Shown here: in pieces, positions 1 to 7,136 of the stretch
Layout of the letters: each line of letters starts with the position of its first letter
Position numbering within the stretch: the first letter of the stretch is position 1
From: Planococcus wigleyi
Lineage (GTDB): Bacteria > Bacillota > Bacilli > Bacillales_A > Planococcaceae
Direction of reading: 5' to 3'
NCBI RefSeq assembly: GCF_014836985.1
Contig: NZ_JACSPU010000002.1
Coordinates: 248,001-312,000, forward strand
Length of the DNA stretch: 64,000 nucleotides
Program-made: the position numbers and the translations under genes
Notes under the pieces: model-generated
The model's input: the letters and a program-made list of their open reading frames with translations, nothing else
Databases searched by the model: none
Told to the model about the DNA's origin: nothing

Positions 1-1
1 G

Positions 2-211
2 GAACATGATGAAAAAGAAGGGCCTATTTTAGCCTTCATTCAGAAAAGCGAAGACGAGTGGCAACTCTTTTCCATTTGGCAGGAGTTTGAACACCAAGAG
101 ACGATCTCCCTTAATGTATTGCTGGGGGCAGTAGATCAATATTTATCTGAATTGGAAGAGCTGTTGATGAACAGATCCCGTATCAGGTATTCTGATTTTG
201 CAAAAGTATAG
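2..211 (+). CDS. C-terminal fragment of an unrecognised protein
   Basis: An open frame enters from the left edge in frame 2 and ends at a TAG at 209-211, giving 69 residues. The visible part is acidic and hydrophilic, with residues reading AFIQKSEDEWQLFSIWQEFE and a helical LSELEELLMNR stretch near the end. I see no recognisable motif and no membrane segment. The start lies outside the window, so neither family nor length can be judged. It is supported only by an uninterrupted frame of natural-looking composition. Confidence 0.5.
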   Translation, partial: EHDEKEGPILAFIQKSEDEWQLFSIWQEFEHQETISLNVLLGAVDQYLSELEELLMNRSRIRYSDFAKV

Positions 212-259
212 AATGAGAACCGCGTTCAAGCGCATCACCTCCACTGCGAAGAATTGAGA

Positions 260-409
260 CTAAGTTAAAAGAGGAACAAGTATCCACTCAATGAACCACT
301 TGAGGAGAAACATAAAAACAGTCACAATTACTACTCCAGCTAAAAAGTAGAGGCTTAATCTCGAATTGTCTATAAGGGCACCGGTCAAATCCTTCAAAAA
401 ACTGATCAT
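260..409 (-). CDS. Small single-pass membrane protein, 49 aa
   Basis: Reading leftward from an ATG at 409-407 gives a 49-residue protein. A good Shine-Dalgarno sequence (GGAGG, about 8 bases before the start) precedes it. Residues about 19-36 (LYFLAGVVIVTVFMFLLKW) form one convincing transmembrane helix, followed by a short aromatic tail. No function can be assigned. Small membrane proteins of this sort are common in Bacillales and are often missed by gene callers. The ribosome binding site and hydrophobic segment are the only evidence, and I do not recognise the family. Confidence 0.5.
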   Translation of the reverse strand: MISFLKDLTGALIDNSRLSLYFLAGVVIVTVFMFLLKWFIEWILVPLLT

Positions 410-480
410 GGTTTATGCCTCCAATTTTATGGATTTGAATTTCTTTAAAGAAGTCAGTTAAACAGTAATTAGTACCTACG

Positions 481-603
481 ATGACGAAATCAGAAAATAA
501 GAGTTTCTTTATTAATGATCATTTTAATCATAATTGGTCTGTCATCATTCTTTCAGCCATTTTATTGGTAAGATGGATCATCAAGGAAAAAACTAATTTT
601 TAA
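481..603 (+). CDS. Possible 40-aa small membrane protein
   Basis: ATG at 481 opens a 40-residue frame with a hydrophobic stretch at about residues 20-33 (SVIILSAILLVRW) followed by a basic end. There is no convincing ribosome binding site. In its favour, a strong hairpin followed by a T-run on the + strand lies at 632-670, just downstream, as expected for a terminated short transcript. It could equally be a chance frame in an AT-rich intergenic region. Confidence 0.25.
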   Translation: MTKSENKSFFINDHFNHNWSVIILSAILLVRWIIKEKTNF

Positions 604-631
604 AAAAATATTAGACTAACAAGTTTTCATC

Positions 632-666
632 AAAACCTCCCAATCTTAATCAGACTGGGAGGTTTT
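632..666. terminator. Bidirectional intrinsic terminator
   Basis: An 11-bp inverted repeat (AAAACCTCCCA / TGGGAGGTTTT) is followed by a T-run on the + strand. It overlaps the last codons and stop of the minus-strand gene ending at 646. Confidence 0.75.
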
Positions 667-846
667 TTTAGAAGTTTTTCTTCGCGATTTGTCTGTGAAA
701 ATAAAATAGAAAATAGTGATGAGCAGCGATTGCATAAAGTTATCCAACCATTCGAATGAACCAATTTTAAAATAATCGAAGGCCATGAGAATAGAAAACA
801 CGCCTATAAATGACAGTAAATAAAAATAGGGGCGACTGATTTTCAT
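646..846 (-). CDS. Small membrane protein, 66 aa
   Basis: This minus-strand gene encodes 66 residues from the ATG at 846. A GTG nine bases further upstream overlaps the GAGTGAGG Shine-Dalgarno sequence, so I rejected it. Two hydrophobic segments (residues about 9-24 and 36-50) suggest two membrane helices, with a strongly basic tail (KSRRKTSKKTSQ) that should lie in the cytoplasm. I do not recognise a named family. It lies just downstream of, and co-directional with, the DUF3784 gene, with which it may share a transcript. Confidence 0.55.
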   Translation of the reverse strand: MKISRPYFYLLSFIGVFSILMAFDYFKIGSFEWLDNFMQSLLITIFYFIFTDKSRRKTSKKTSQSD

Positions 847-882
847 TTTCCTCACTCATTTCTTTAGGGTTTTCCCGGTGTT

Positions 883-1209
883 CTATTCTTCTTTTTTCAA
901 GTAACGATTGCCTGTATTGATATAAATGATGCCAACCAAGATGATGACGACCATCAAGACAACCCCGGCAATGATGAGCCCTTCCACTTGGAATAACTCC
1001 CCTAAAAAGATGAAAACCGTGGAAAACGTAATACCGAACATCATTTTTCCGGTCGCTTTGCATAAAGCCTTTTCGTCGTATTTTGCCTTTTCCTCATCTG
1101 AAAGTGTATTGTACCCGGCGATTAGCCAAGCCCCTTTTCCTTGCAGCAGCGCAATACCCAGAATCAAGAGCAATATCATTCCAACCAGTGGAATAAGCAT
1201 TTCCATCAT
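883..1209 (-). CDS. DUF3784-family membrane protein
   Basis: The product has 108 residues with an N-terminal helix, a conserved soluble patch reading GKGAWLIAGYNTLSDEEKAK, then two further hydrophobic segments. The GxxAWLIAGYNTLSxEEK patch is the hallmark of DUF3784 membrane proteins found throughout Bacillota, whose function is unknown. The ATG at 1209 has AGGAGGTG correctly spaced upstream. The GTG two codons earlier lies inside that sequence. It is followed by the 66-aa membrane protein and may be co-transcribed with it. Confidence 0.75.
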   Translation of the reverse strand: MMEMLIPLVGMILLLILGIALLQGKGAWLIAGYNTLSDEEKAKYDEKALCKATGKMMFGITFSTVFIFLGELFQVEGLIIAGVVLMVVIILVGIIYINTGNRYLKKEE

Positions 1210-1356
1210 AAACACCTCCTGAAGAAAAATGGCCTGTATGTACTATACCGATTTGTTTCGGATAAAGTTTCGTTTTCTATAAAAAGATACCAGTTAAAAT
1301 GTTCTCGGAATTTCCAATCCACCCCGCAAAGAGTCTGAGTTTCCATACCGGCTGAC

Positions 1357-1383
1357 AAAAAAAGAACTCCGTGGCGAGTTCCT
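1357..1383 (-). terminator. Likely terminator of the RRNPP regulator gene
   Basis: Read on the minus strand, GAACTC and GAGTTC pair around a 6-base loop and are followed by seven T residues, directly after the stop of the gene ending at 1393. The stem is short, so strength is uncertain. Confidence 0.5.
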
Positions 1384-1392
1384 TCTTGTTAA

Positions 1393-2649
1393 TCAGCATA
1401 AAAGCGCAATTTGATAATACTTAGCGGCCATCTTATAAGCGCGAACTTCGTTATAATGTTCTGCTAGTTCGGTACTGATTTCTTTGGCCAGCAATGAATA
1501 CTTGCCTTTTTGTGCCAACTGAACCGCCTGCTGCAGTTCTTTCTCATAGGAAGGAAAATCAAAGCGTGCTTTGTAGATCTGGGATCTCAAGTGCAAAAGC
1601 TGAATATAGGAATTGGGCAGGTTATACAAAGTGGTCAGGCGAAAGCCTTTCTTTAAATAGTCATCAGCTTCTTCCCAATTCTTTCTTTGAATGCTGATAT
1701 CACTTAGAACTTCAAGGGCATGAATGGTTTCTTCTTCTTTATCTGCGTTTATGTCATATTCAATGCTCTGGAGCATGTATGCGGCCGCTTGATCGAATTG
1801 CTTCTGTTTTTGATAAACGCGTCCATAATTATAAGCCAAAATGGGTGCATAATAATCTTTATTAAACCCCTCCGAGAACTGGAAAAGTTCATCCAAAGTC
1901 TTCAATGCGTCATCATATAAATCGTTTCGATGGTATTGGATGGCTAATTGGGCCAAAGAATTTGCGATTCCCCCTTTAAAATCCTGGTCTTTGAAGATTT
2001 GCAAGGCCTTTTTCGTATACAGTCTTGCCAGTTCTAAATCTTCATCCATTTTTGTTCGGACTTGAGCCAAGTTCAAATAAGCTTTTGCTGCCCGCAACGA
2101 TGTTTCTTCGTGTTGTAAGGAGTCAAGATGAAGATTCGCGTAAAACAAAGCTTCTGAATAATTCTTATTCGTGTTGAAATATTTGTAAAGGCTATGGAAG
2201 TAATAAGAAGTTTCATTCTCGAAAGTGGGTTGGGCAGGTGAAATAATGTTCTTGGCTTGTTCGACTATGGGATGGGCTTCTTCCATATCATTTGCGGTGT
2301 AATACGAGATCAACACATAGTAGATTTTAATCAAAGTGAAATTCGAATGGTTTTCCTTCGAATGGAGTTTTAATAAAGCGAGGTCCTGGGAATTGATTTT
2401 TCTGAAACTGATATAACTTTCGTAAATCCGGTGGACGTCCGGCTCTACATTCTTCATATTCATATCAAGCAGAAACTCGGCGTCCACTTCCAGTACCTTG
2501 GCAATTTTCGTGATGAACGAGTAGGAAGGCTTGGCTTTGCCGCTCTCGATTTTGCTTATGTATGTATTGGAACAAATTCCTTTGATCAACTCTGTTTGAG
2601 TCATTCCTTTATGTATCCTGACCTGGCGTATTCTTTCTCCTATTTCCAT
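1393..2649 (-). CDS. NprR/PlcR-type (RRNPP) peptide-sensing transcriptional regulator
   Basis: This 418-residue protein starts with an Xre-type helix-turn-helix (residues about 4-60; GERIRQVRIHKGMTQTEL, then YISKIESGKAKPS) and continues as tetratricopeptide-like helical repeats to the C-terminus. That layout and length match NprR more closely than the shorter PlcR. In this family an imported processed peptide binds the TPR domain and switches DNA binding. The gene diverges from the lanthipeptide precursors, with about 210 bp between, so it is the best candidate for density-dependent control of the cluster. No small peptide gene lies directly downstream of it, unlike the usual NprR-NprX order. 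A secreted Phr-like peptide at 11033-11206 is a candidate partner. The family call is firm and the pairing is inferred. Confidence 0.85.
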   Translation of the reverse strand: MEIGERIRQVRIHKGMTQTELIKGICSNTYISKIESGKAKPSYSFITKIAKVLEVDAEFLLDMNMKNVEPDVHRIYESYISFRKINSQDLALLKLHSKENHSNFTLIKIYYVLISYYTANDMEEAHPIVEQAKNIISPAQPTFENETSYYFHSLYKYFNTNKNYSEALFYANLHLDSLQHEETSLRAAKAYLNLAQVRTKMDEDLELARLYTKKALQIFKDQDFKGGIANSLAQLAIQYHRNDLYDDALKTLDELFQFSEGFNKDYYAPILAYNYGRVYQKQKQFDQAAAYMLQSIEYDINADKEEETIHALEVLSDISIQRKNWEEADDYLKKGFRLTTLYNLPNSYIQLLHLRSQIYKARFDFPSYEKELQQAVQLAQKGKYSLLAKEISTELAEHYNEVRAYKMAAKYYQIALLC

Positions 2650-2693
2650 TTCTTCACCCTTTTCGTTTCAATCTAATGTCATTCTCTCTCTGT

Positions 2694-2739
2694 TTGACAG
2701 CTTACAAAATCAATCATTGTAAAGAAAATAAATTTACAA
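2694..2739 (+). promoter_or_regulatory. Putative lanA promoter with an overlapping inverted repeat
   Basis: TTGACA at 2694-2699 is followed after 17 bases by TTGTAA, a weak -10. An inverted repeat TTGTAAA (2717-2723) / TTTACAA (2733-2739) covers the -10 and start-site area, as an operator would. The remaining leader up to the first precursor is AT-rich and holds a GCAATATTGC palindrome near 2775-2784. The assignment to the adjacent RRNPP regulator is inferred. Confidence 0.4.
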
Positions 2740-2860
2740 ATTTAGTTGTTTATTTTTTATTATACAATATTTTGCAATATTGCGTAGTGTTAGAAAATTC
2801 AGGTACGTAATAATATGAATGTAGCAAGACCACACCAACCAAAAAGAGGAGATGACTTCC

Positions 2861-3070
2861 ATGTCAAGAAAAGAAAAAATCAATGCTTTGAAAAACCCTG
2901 AAATCCGTAATCATGAAATTGAAAATCCGGTAGGGAAAACAATGAATGAGCTATCAAGCGATGAGTTAGCTGGAATCCAAGGAGCTTCTGATGTGAATGC
3001 AGAAACAACTCCATTGTGCATCGCAGCATCTATTGGCGCAACTATTATCTTTTCAATGAGAAATTGCTAA
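2861..3070 (+). CDS. Lanthipeptide precursor A1 (cytolysin-S-like core)
   Basis: The 69-residue precursor starts at ATG 2861, with GAGGAG nine bases upstream; the earlier ATG at 2852 touches that sequence. The leader has a KNPEIR motif as in lichenicidin/mersacidin-type leaders and ends ELSSDELAGIQGA. Cleavage after GA by the LanT peptidase would leave SDVNAE, removed by the subtilase to expose TTPLC. The predicted 21-residue core begins TTPLC and ends FSMRNC. Its T1-C5 and S17-C21 spacings match the rings of the cytolysin short subunit, and T2, S9 and T13 could be dehydrated. Ring topology is inferred by comparison. It is paired with A2, 35 bases downstream. Confidence 0.9.
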   Translation: MSRKEKINALKNPEIRNHEIENPVGKTMNELSSDELAGIQGASDVNAETTPLCIAASIGATIIFSMRNC

Positions 3071-3105
3071 TCTAACCTAAACTAAAAAAATTGGAGGAAT
3101 TAAAA

Positions 3106-3321
3106 ATGACTAAACAACAAATTATCAATGCGTGGAAAAACCCTGAAATTCGTGATGGTGTTGAAAAAGTAACGCCTCATCCATCTGGAAAAGCATTTAA
3201 CGAATTGACGTTGGACGAGCTTGCAGAAGTGCAGGGCGCCTCAGACGTAGCGCCTGAAACTACTCCAGCTTGTGTGGCAGCATTTGCGACGGGCTTGCTT
3301 TTCTCAATCAAATTTTGCTGA
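3106..3321 (+). CDS. Lanthipeptide precursor A2 (cytolysin-S-like core)
   Basis: The 71-residue precursor starts at ATG 3106, with TTGGAGGA just upstream. The leader holds WKNPEIR and HPSGKAFNEL, close to lichenicidin-type leaders, and ends DELAEVQGA. After a predicted cut at GA, the segment SDVAPE precedes the core, which starts TTPAC and ends LFSIKFC (20 residues). This end is nearly the same as the CylLS ending FSAKFC, and TTPAC is shared with it. Expected rings are T1-C5 and S16-C20. A1 and A2 are both short-type. The three-ring long subunit of cytolysin has no counterpart here. Confidence 0.92.
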   Translation: MTKQQIINAWKNPEIRDGVEKVTPHPSGKAFNELTLDELAEVQGASDVAPETTPACVAAFATGLLFSIKFC

Positions 3322-3330
3322 TCAACTTTT

Positions 3331-3357
3331 AATAGTGGAGGATATTCCTCCACTATT
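3331..3357 (+). terminator. Attenuator-like terminator between lanA2 and lanM
   Basis: A perfect 12-bp stem (AATAGTGGAGGA / TCCTCCACTATT) with a 3-base loop is followed by ACTTTTT. Such hairpins between precursor and modification genes usually give excess precursor mRNA with limited read-through. Confidence 0.8.
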
Positions 3358-3374
3358 ACTTTTTAAAAATAATG

Positions 3375-3416
3375 AATTTGAGAATGTCTATGACCAGTCG
3401 TATGCATTCTCAAATT
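3375..3416. repeat. Second 12-bp inverted repeat upstream of lanM
   Basis: AATTTGAGAATG (3375-3386) and CATTCTCAAATT (3405-3416) are perfect inverted copies separated by 18 bases and end just before the lanM ribosome binding site. There is no T-run, so it is not a simple terminator. It could be an operator or an RNA hairpin that sequesters or spaces the lanM start. Confidence 0.6.
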
Positions 3417-3439
3417 TATCATGAAAAGGAGTGGAAGAG

Positions 3440-6400
3440 ATGGAGAAAGTATCAACCCGAACAAACCATAGTGATTACATCCATGCCCTGTTTAGTTACG
3501 AGAGAAGCCGTTTTTTAAAGGAGGAAGGAATTGATCCGGCTCCAGCTATTAATAAATGGAGAAAACGCCTTTCCATGACTTCGGATGCCATTTTTCAATC
3601 TAAACTAGCTGTGGCAGGCCTTTCTGAACAACAATTTGCGGAAATGATTACGCCGCTTAGTGAAAAGAACCTGGACGAAAAGCAACTTCAAGAACTGGCA
3701 GCCTTCTTAAAATCAGAGATGAACTTAGACCTTGTGATAGAAGGGTTGAATCTATCTGAGCAAAATGAAAAAATGAAAGAACAACTCGATTTGGGATTGT
3801 TTATCCGCCCGTTCCTTTCTTATATCTCCAATCGGCTTGATTTGGCATTGGAAGAGCTTTCGCGCACCCAACCTGCCAATATCGAAAAGATCAAAGAAAC
3901 GCTGATGTTTGCCATTGGCACCCAATTGATCACTCAGGCGTCCCGATCGATCGTTTTGGAAATGCATGTTTCCAAGTTGAAAGATGAACTTTACGGTTCG
4001 ACAGCAGAAGAAAGATTCCAGTCGTTCATCAGAGAAAAAGCTTTAAATCCTTCAGAATTGATGAAGTTTTATGAGGAATATGCCGTGTTGACCCGAATCC
4101 TTATTCTCCGGAGTGAATTTTTTGTTGAAAATATCAATCTTACCTTAGCAAGATATATGGATGATTTCGATTCCATGTCAAATGCGTTCGGTTTAGACAA
4201 CGACGAGCTGGATTCCATTGAATTTGGACTGGGAGATACCCATCAGAAAGGCAAGACAGTCGGTAAATTTGTGTATAAAAACGGAAAAACAATCATCTAC
4301 AAACCGAAAGGGCTTTCCATCTCCTTAAAATACCACGATTTATTGGATTGGATTGCAGAAAGAGCGGAATTCCCGACATTGTCTCCTTATAAAATTCTGG
4401 ATTTTGGAACACATGGCTGGGAGGAATGCGTATTATACAGCAGCTGTCTTACGCAGCAGGAAGTGAAGCATTACTACCAGCGATTCGGTGTTCTCTTGGG
4501 GATGATGCATTCGATCAAAGGCGCTGATTTCCACTTGGAAAATATTATAGCAGGCGGCAACACGCCGTATATTATTGATCATGAAACTTTATTTCACCAA
4601 AGCCCGAAACTGGATTTCCCGGATTCCGTTGAAGTTGACTTGAAGTATGAACAGGCCAATTCTGTAGTGGGCACCGGGCTGCTTCCGATTGCCATGTTTA
4701 AGAATGCGGAAGGAAAAGGGATTGATCTCAGTGCGCTCAACGGAAAAGAGCAAGAGCTGCCTTTTAAGGTATTGAAGCTTGAAAATGCCATGACCGATGA
4801 TATGAAATTTTCCATGCAGTCTGAACGCTTCCGCGGCGCCAATAATCTTCCCACTTTGAATGGGGAAGGTGTCGATGCAGAAGAGTATTTGGAGGACATT
4901 TTAATCGGATTTGAAAATATTTTTAATTTCTTTATCGATTATAAAGATGAACTGCTGGGCTCCAAAGGGCCGATTGAATCATTTCGCAATGAGAAAATCC
5001 GTGTTGTAGCGAGGGCTACTCAGCAGTACTTCAACTTTCTCAATGAATCCAGCCACCCGGATTATATGAGAGATGCGCTGTATTTGGAAAATCTGTACGA
5101 TCGTTTATGGTTTTATCCTTATCATGACAAGCGCATCATCCCCCATGAAATTTTGGATCTGATGGCAGGCGATATTCCGTTCTTTAACTCGCTGGCTGAT
5201 TCAAGGGATCTTTATTCGAGTACTGGAGTGAAAATTGACAATGTGTTCGCCCAAAGCGGGTATGAAATAGTGGTCGACAGAATCCGGAAATACGACCTTG
5301 ATGAACTTCAAACCCAGCTTGGATGGATCCGAACCTCGCTTGTCGGATCAAAAAAAGAGGAAGCGGACGTTCAAGAAGAAAAGTGGGCCGACGAAAAAGT
5401 GCCGAGTGATGTTGATTTGCTGTTTTTGCATGAAGCGAAATCCATTGGAGAGGAAATTTTGAGCAAGCTCTGCTATTCAAAGGCGAAAGACAAAGCTTCT
5501 CTCTTGTGCTTGTCGCCGAATAGCGAAGGAACCTGGTCGGTAGCGCCTGCCTTGCAAGGCCTTTACGATGGGCTGGGCGGCATTTCCCTCTTTTTCCAAT
5601 ACTTATGGAAAGAAACGGGGGATGAGCGTTATAAACTGGCTGCTGAAGCCACGCTGCAATCAGCTGCTGCGCCGATGGTTGAAAACCAGGGACTGGTTTC
5701 TTCATTCACTGGATCCGCTTCTCTTTTGTATCCGATCTTGCATTTCCATAAAAACTTCGGCAGCAATGAATATGAGTGGAAAGTCGACGAAATCAAACAA
5801 AAACTAAAGCAGAACGTTCAAAAGGATGAAGTTTTTGATTTCCTTGGCGGAGCTGCAGGGGTTTGCCACGTATTGATGAATTCTTTTGAATGGACAGGTG
5901 ACCGCGAGTATTTAGAAATAGCGGAACTGTATGGCGAGCATTTGTTGGCAAACCGCCATTCTCCGGCTCCTGGCCAAGCAGCTTGGGCATCAGGAGAATC
6001 CGGCAATTATTTAGGCGGCTTTTCACATGGCACAAGCGGCATTGCCCAAAGTCTTTTCAGACTATTCTATCTGACAAAAGACCAGAAGTATCAAAAAGTT
6101 GCAGAGAAAGCTTTGCGCTTTGATCAATCGCTGTTTGATAGTGAAAAAGGGGCTTGGAAAGACAACCGGCGCTCTGAAGGCCAATATGCCCATCACTGGT
6201 GCCATGGGTCAATGGGGGTTGGGTTAAGCAGAATCATGATGTCCGATTATACCGCCAATTCCACAGTTGGGACGGAGATAAACCAAGCGCTCCAAAATCT
6301 TCGGAATCACGGCTATAAGAGCTCGGACTCTTTATGCCACGGAAACTTTGGAGACACGGAACTATTCTTGCAAGCCGGCATGCACTTCCAGGATTCCAGC

Positions 6401-6589
6401 TTGTCAGAAGAAGCGAAACAAAGAGGATATAATTGTGTGCTGCAAAAAGAAGCGCGCGGCTTTTATCAGGTAGACGGGCCGAAAGGGTTTATCCAGCCCG
6501 GCTTATTTACCGGCCTTGCCGGAGTTGGCCTGCAGTTGCTGAGGTTATCGAATCCGAAAGAGGTACCGTCCGTCTTGTTATTGGGTTAA
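3440..6589 (+). CDS. lanM: Class II lanthionine synthetase LanM
   Basis: The 1049-residue enzyme dehydrates Ser/Thr and then forms lanthionine rings on the precursors. The N-terminal kinase-like dehydratase shows a VYKNGKTIIYKPKG lysine motif and the ADFHLENI ... IDHETLF active-site region (residues about 360-385). The C-terminal LanC-like cyclase carries the zinc ligands Cys921 (WCHGS) and Cys966-His967 (LCHGN). All signature residues are present and the length is normal for LanM. ATG 3440 is preferred because the upstream GTG at 3431 directly abuts the AAAAGGAG sequence. It follows the attenuator and is the last gene before a strong terminator. Confidence 0.95.
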   Translation: MEKVSTRTNHSDYIHALFSYERSRFLKEEGIDPAPAINKWRKRLSMTSDAIFQSKLAVAGLSEQQFAEMITPLSEKNLDEKQLQELAAFLKSEMNLDLVIEGLNLSEQNEKMKEQLDLGLFIRPFLSYISNRLDLALEELSRTQPANIEKIKETLMFAIGTQLITQASRSIVLEMHVSKLKDELYGSTAEERFQSFIREKALNPSELMKFYEEYAVLTRILILRSEFFVENINLTLARYMDDFDSMSNAFGLDNDELDSIEFGLGDTHQKGKTVGKFVYKNGKTIIYKPKGLSISLKYHDLLDWIAERAEFPTLSPYKILDFGTHGWEECVLYSSCLTQQEVKHYYQRFGVLLGMMHSIKGADFHLENIIAGGNTPYIIDHETLFHQSPKLDFPDSVEVDLKYEQANSVVGTGLLPIAMFKNAEGKGIDLSALNGKEQELPFKVLKLENAMTDDMKFSMQSERFRGANNLPTLNGEGVDAEEYLEDILIGFENIFNFFIDYKDELLGSKGPIESFRNEKIRVVARATQQYFNFLNESSHPDYMRDALYLENLYDRLWFYPYHDKRIIPHEILDLMAGDIPFFNSLADSRDLYSSTGVKIDNVFAQSGYEIVVDRIRKYDLDELQTQLGWIRTSLVGSKKEEADVQEEKWADEKVPSDVDLLFLHEAKSIGEEILSKLCYSKAKDKASLLCLSPNSEGTWSVAPALQGLYDGLGGISLFFQYLWKETGDERYKLAAEATLQSAAAPMVENQGLVSSFTGSASLLYPILHFHKNFGSNEYEWKVDEIKQKLKQNVQKDEVFDFLGGAAGVCHVLMNSFEWTGDREYLEIAELYGEHLLANRHSPAPGQAAWASGESGNYLGGFSHGTSGIAQSLFRLFYLTKDQKYQKVAEKALRFDQSLFDSEKGAWKDNRRSEGQYAHHWCHGSMGVGLSRIMMSDYTANSTVGTEINQALQNLRNHGYKSSDSLCHGNFGDTELFLQAGMHFQDSSLSEEAKQRGYNCVLQKEARGFYQVDGPKGFIQPGLFTGLAGVGLQLLRLSNPKEVPSVLLLG

Positions 6590-6607
6590 CTAGTACAGAA
6601 AGAATAG

Positions 6608-6666
6608 AAAAAGCAGTTCAGTCAAGGGGGATCCGTCCATTGCCCTTATCGATTGAACTGCTTTTT
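6608..6666 (+). terminator. Terminator after lanM
   Basis: AAAAAGCAGTTCA at 6608-6620 pairs with TGAACTGCTTTTT at 6654-6666 across a 33-base loop, giving a stem with a T-rich end. It separates lanA1A2M from the regulator-transport unit. Confidence 0.7.
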
Positions 6667-6839
6667 ATTATTGATTCTTCATAAAAACCATATAAAGGGA
6701 ATTTGGTTAAAAGGAGCAGGGTTAGACGGCGTTTTTTCACGCCTTACTTACTGTTTTTTTACCTGTTCTATTCACCTTTCCCGATTCTTTATAGTTAACT
6801 TAACAAAAAAATTAAGTTACTAATGGAGGGATAAAACGT
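6667..6839 (+). promoter_or_regulatory. Leader of the luxR-lanT unit with an inverted repeat at 6796-6819
   Basis: TAACTTAA (6796-6803) and TTAAGTTA (6812-6819) form an 8-bp inverted repeat with an 8-base spacer, 20 bases before the regulator gene. Further upstream, GGCGTTTTTTCACGCC (near 6730-6745) is a small hairpin followed at a distance by a T-run. I see no clear sigma-A promoter. The repeat may be an autoregulatory operator. Confidence 0.35.
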
Positions 6840-7121
6840 ATGGTGGTCAGGAAATTAAGCACCAGAGAACGTGAAGTTGCTGTCTTAGTCGCTAAAGGGA
6901 AAAAAGATGTGGAAATAGCAACTCTGTTATTCATCAGCCGAAGAAGAGTAGGGGAATTGATTTTTAATATTAAAGAAAAGTGGGAGATTACGTCCCGAGT
7001 GGAAATCGGGATCGGTGTGTATCATTTCGGTTGGCTGCACTCCCAGGAAGAGCGTTCGATGGAACACGCTGCCCCCATTCCGTTTTACGCAACAGATCAT
7101 TATAGGGAAGTCCGAATTTAG
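6840..7121 (+). CDS. Stand-alone LuxR/GerE-type HTH regulator
   Basis: The 93-residue protein is little more than a LuxR-family DNA-binding domain: LSTREREVAVLVAKGKKDVE is the opening of the domain, followed by the recognition helix region (LLFISRRRVGELIFNIKEKW). There is no receiver or ligand-binding domain, so its activity is probably set by abundance or by a partner. AATGGAGGG precedes the ATG. It lies 15 bases before lanT. Small HTH regulators are common in lichenicidin- and mersacidin-like clusters. Target promoters cannot be read directly, but the inverted repeat just upstream is a candidate. Confidence 0.75.
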   Translation: MVVRKLSTREREVAVLVAKGKKDVEIATLLFISRRRVGELIFNIKEKWEITSRVEIGIGVYHFGWLHSQEERSMEHAAPIPFYATDHYREVRI

Positions 7122-7136
7122 AAAGGGGAGGGTTGT

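Noticed and set aside
5184-5705. 173-aa frame antisense to lanM
   Set aside because: Shadow of the LanM coding sequence; no start signals and unnatural composition.
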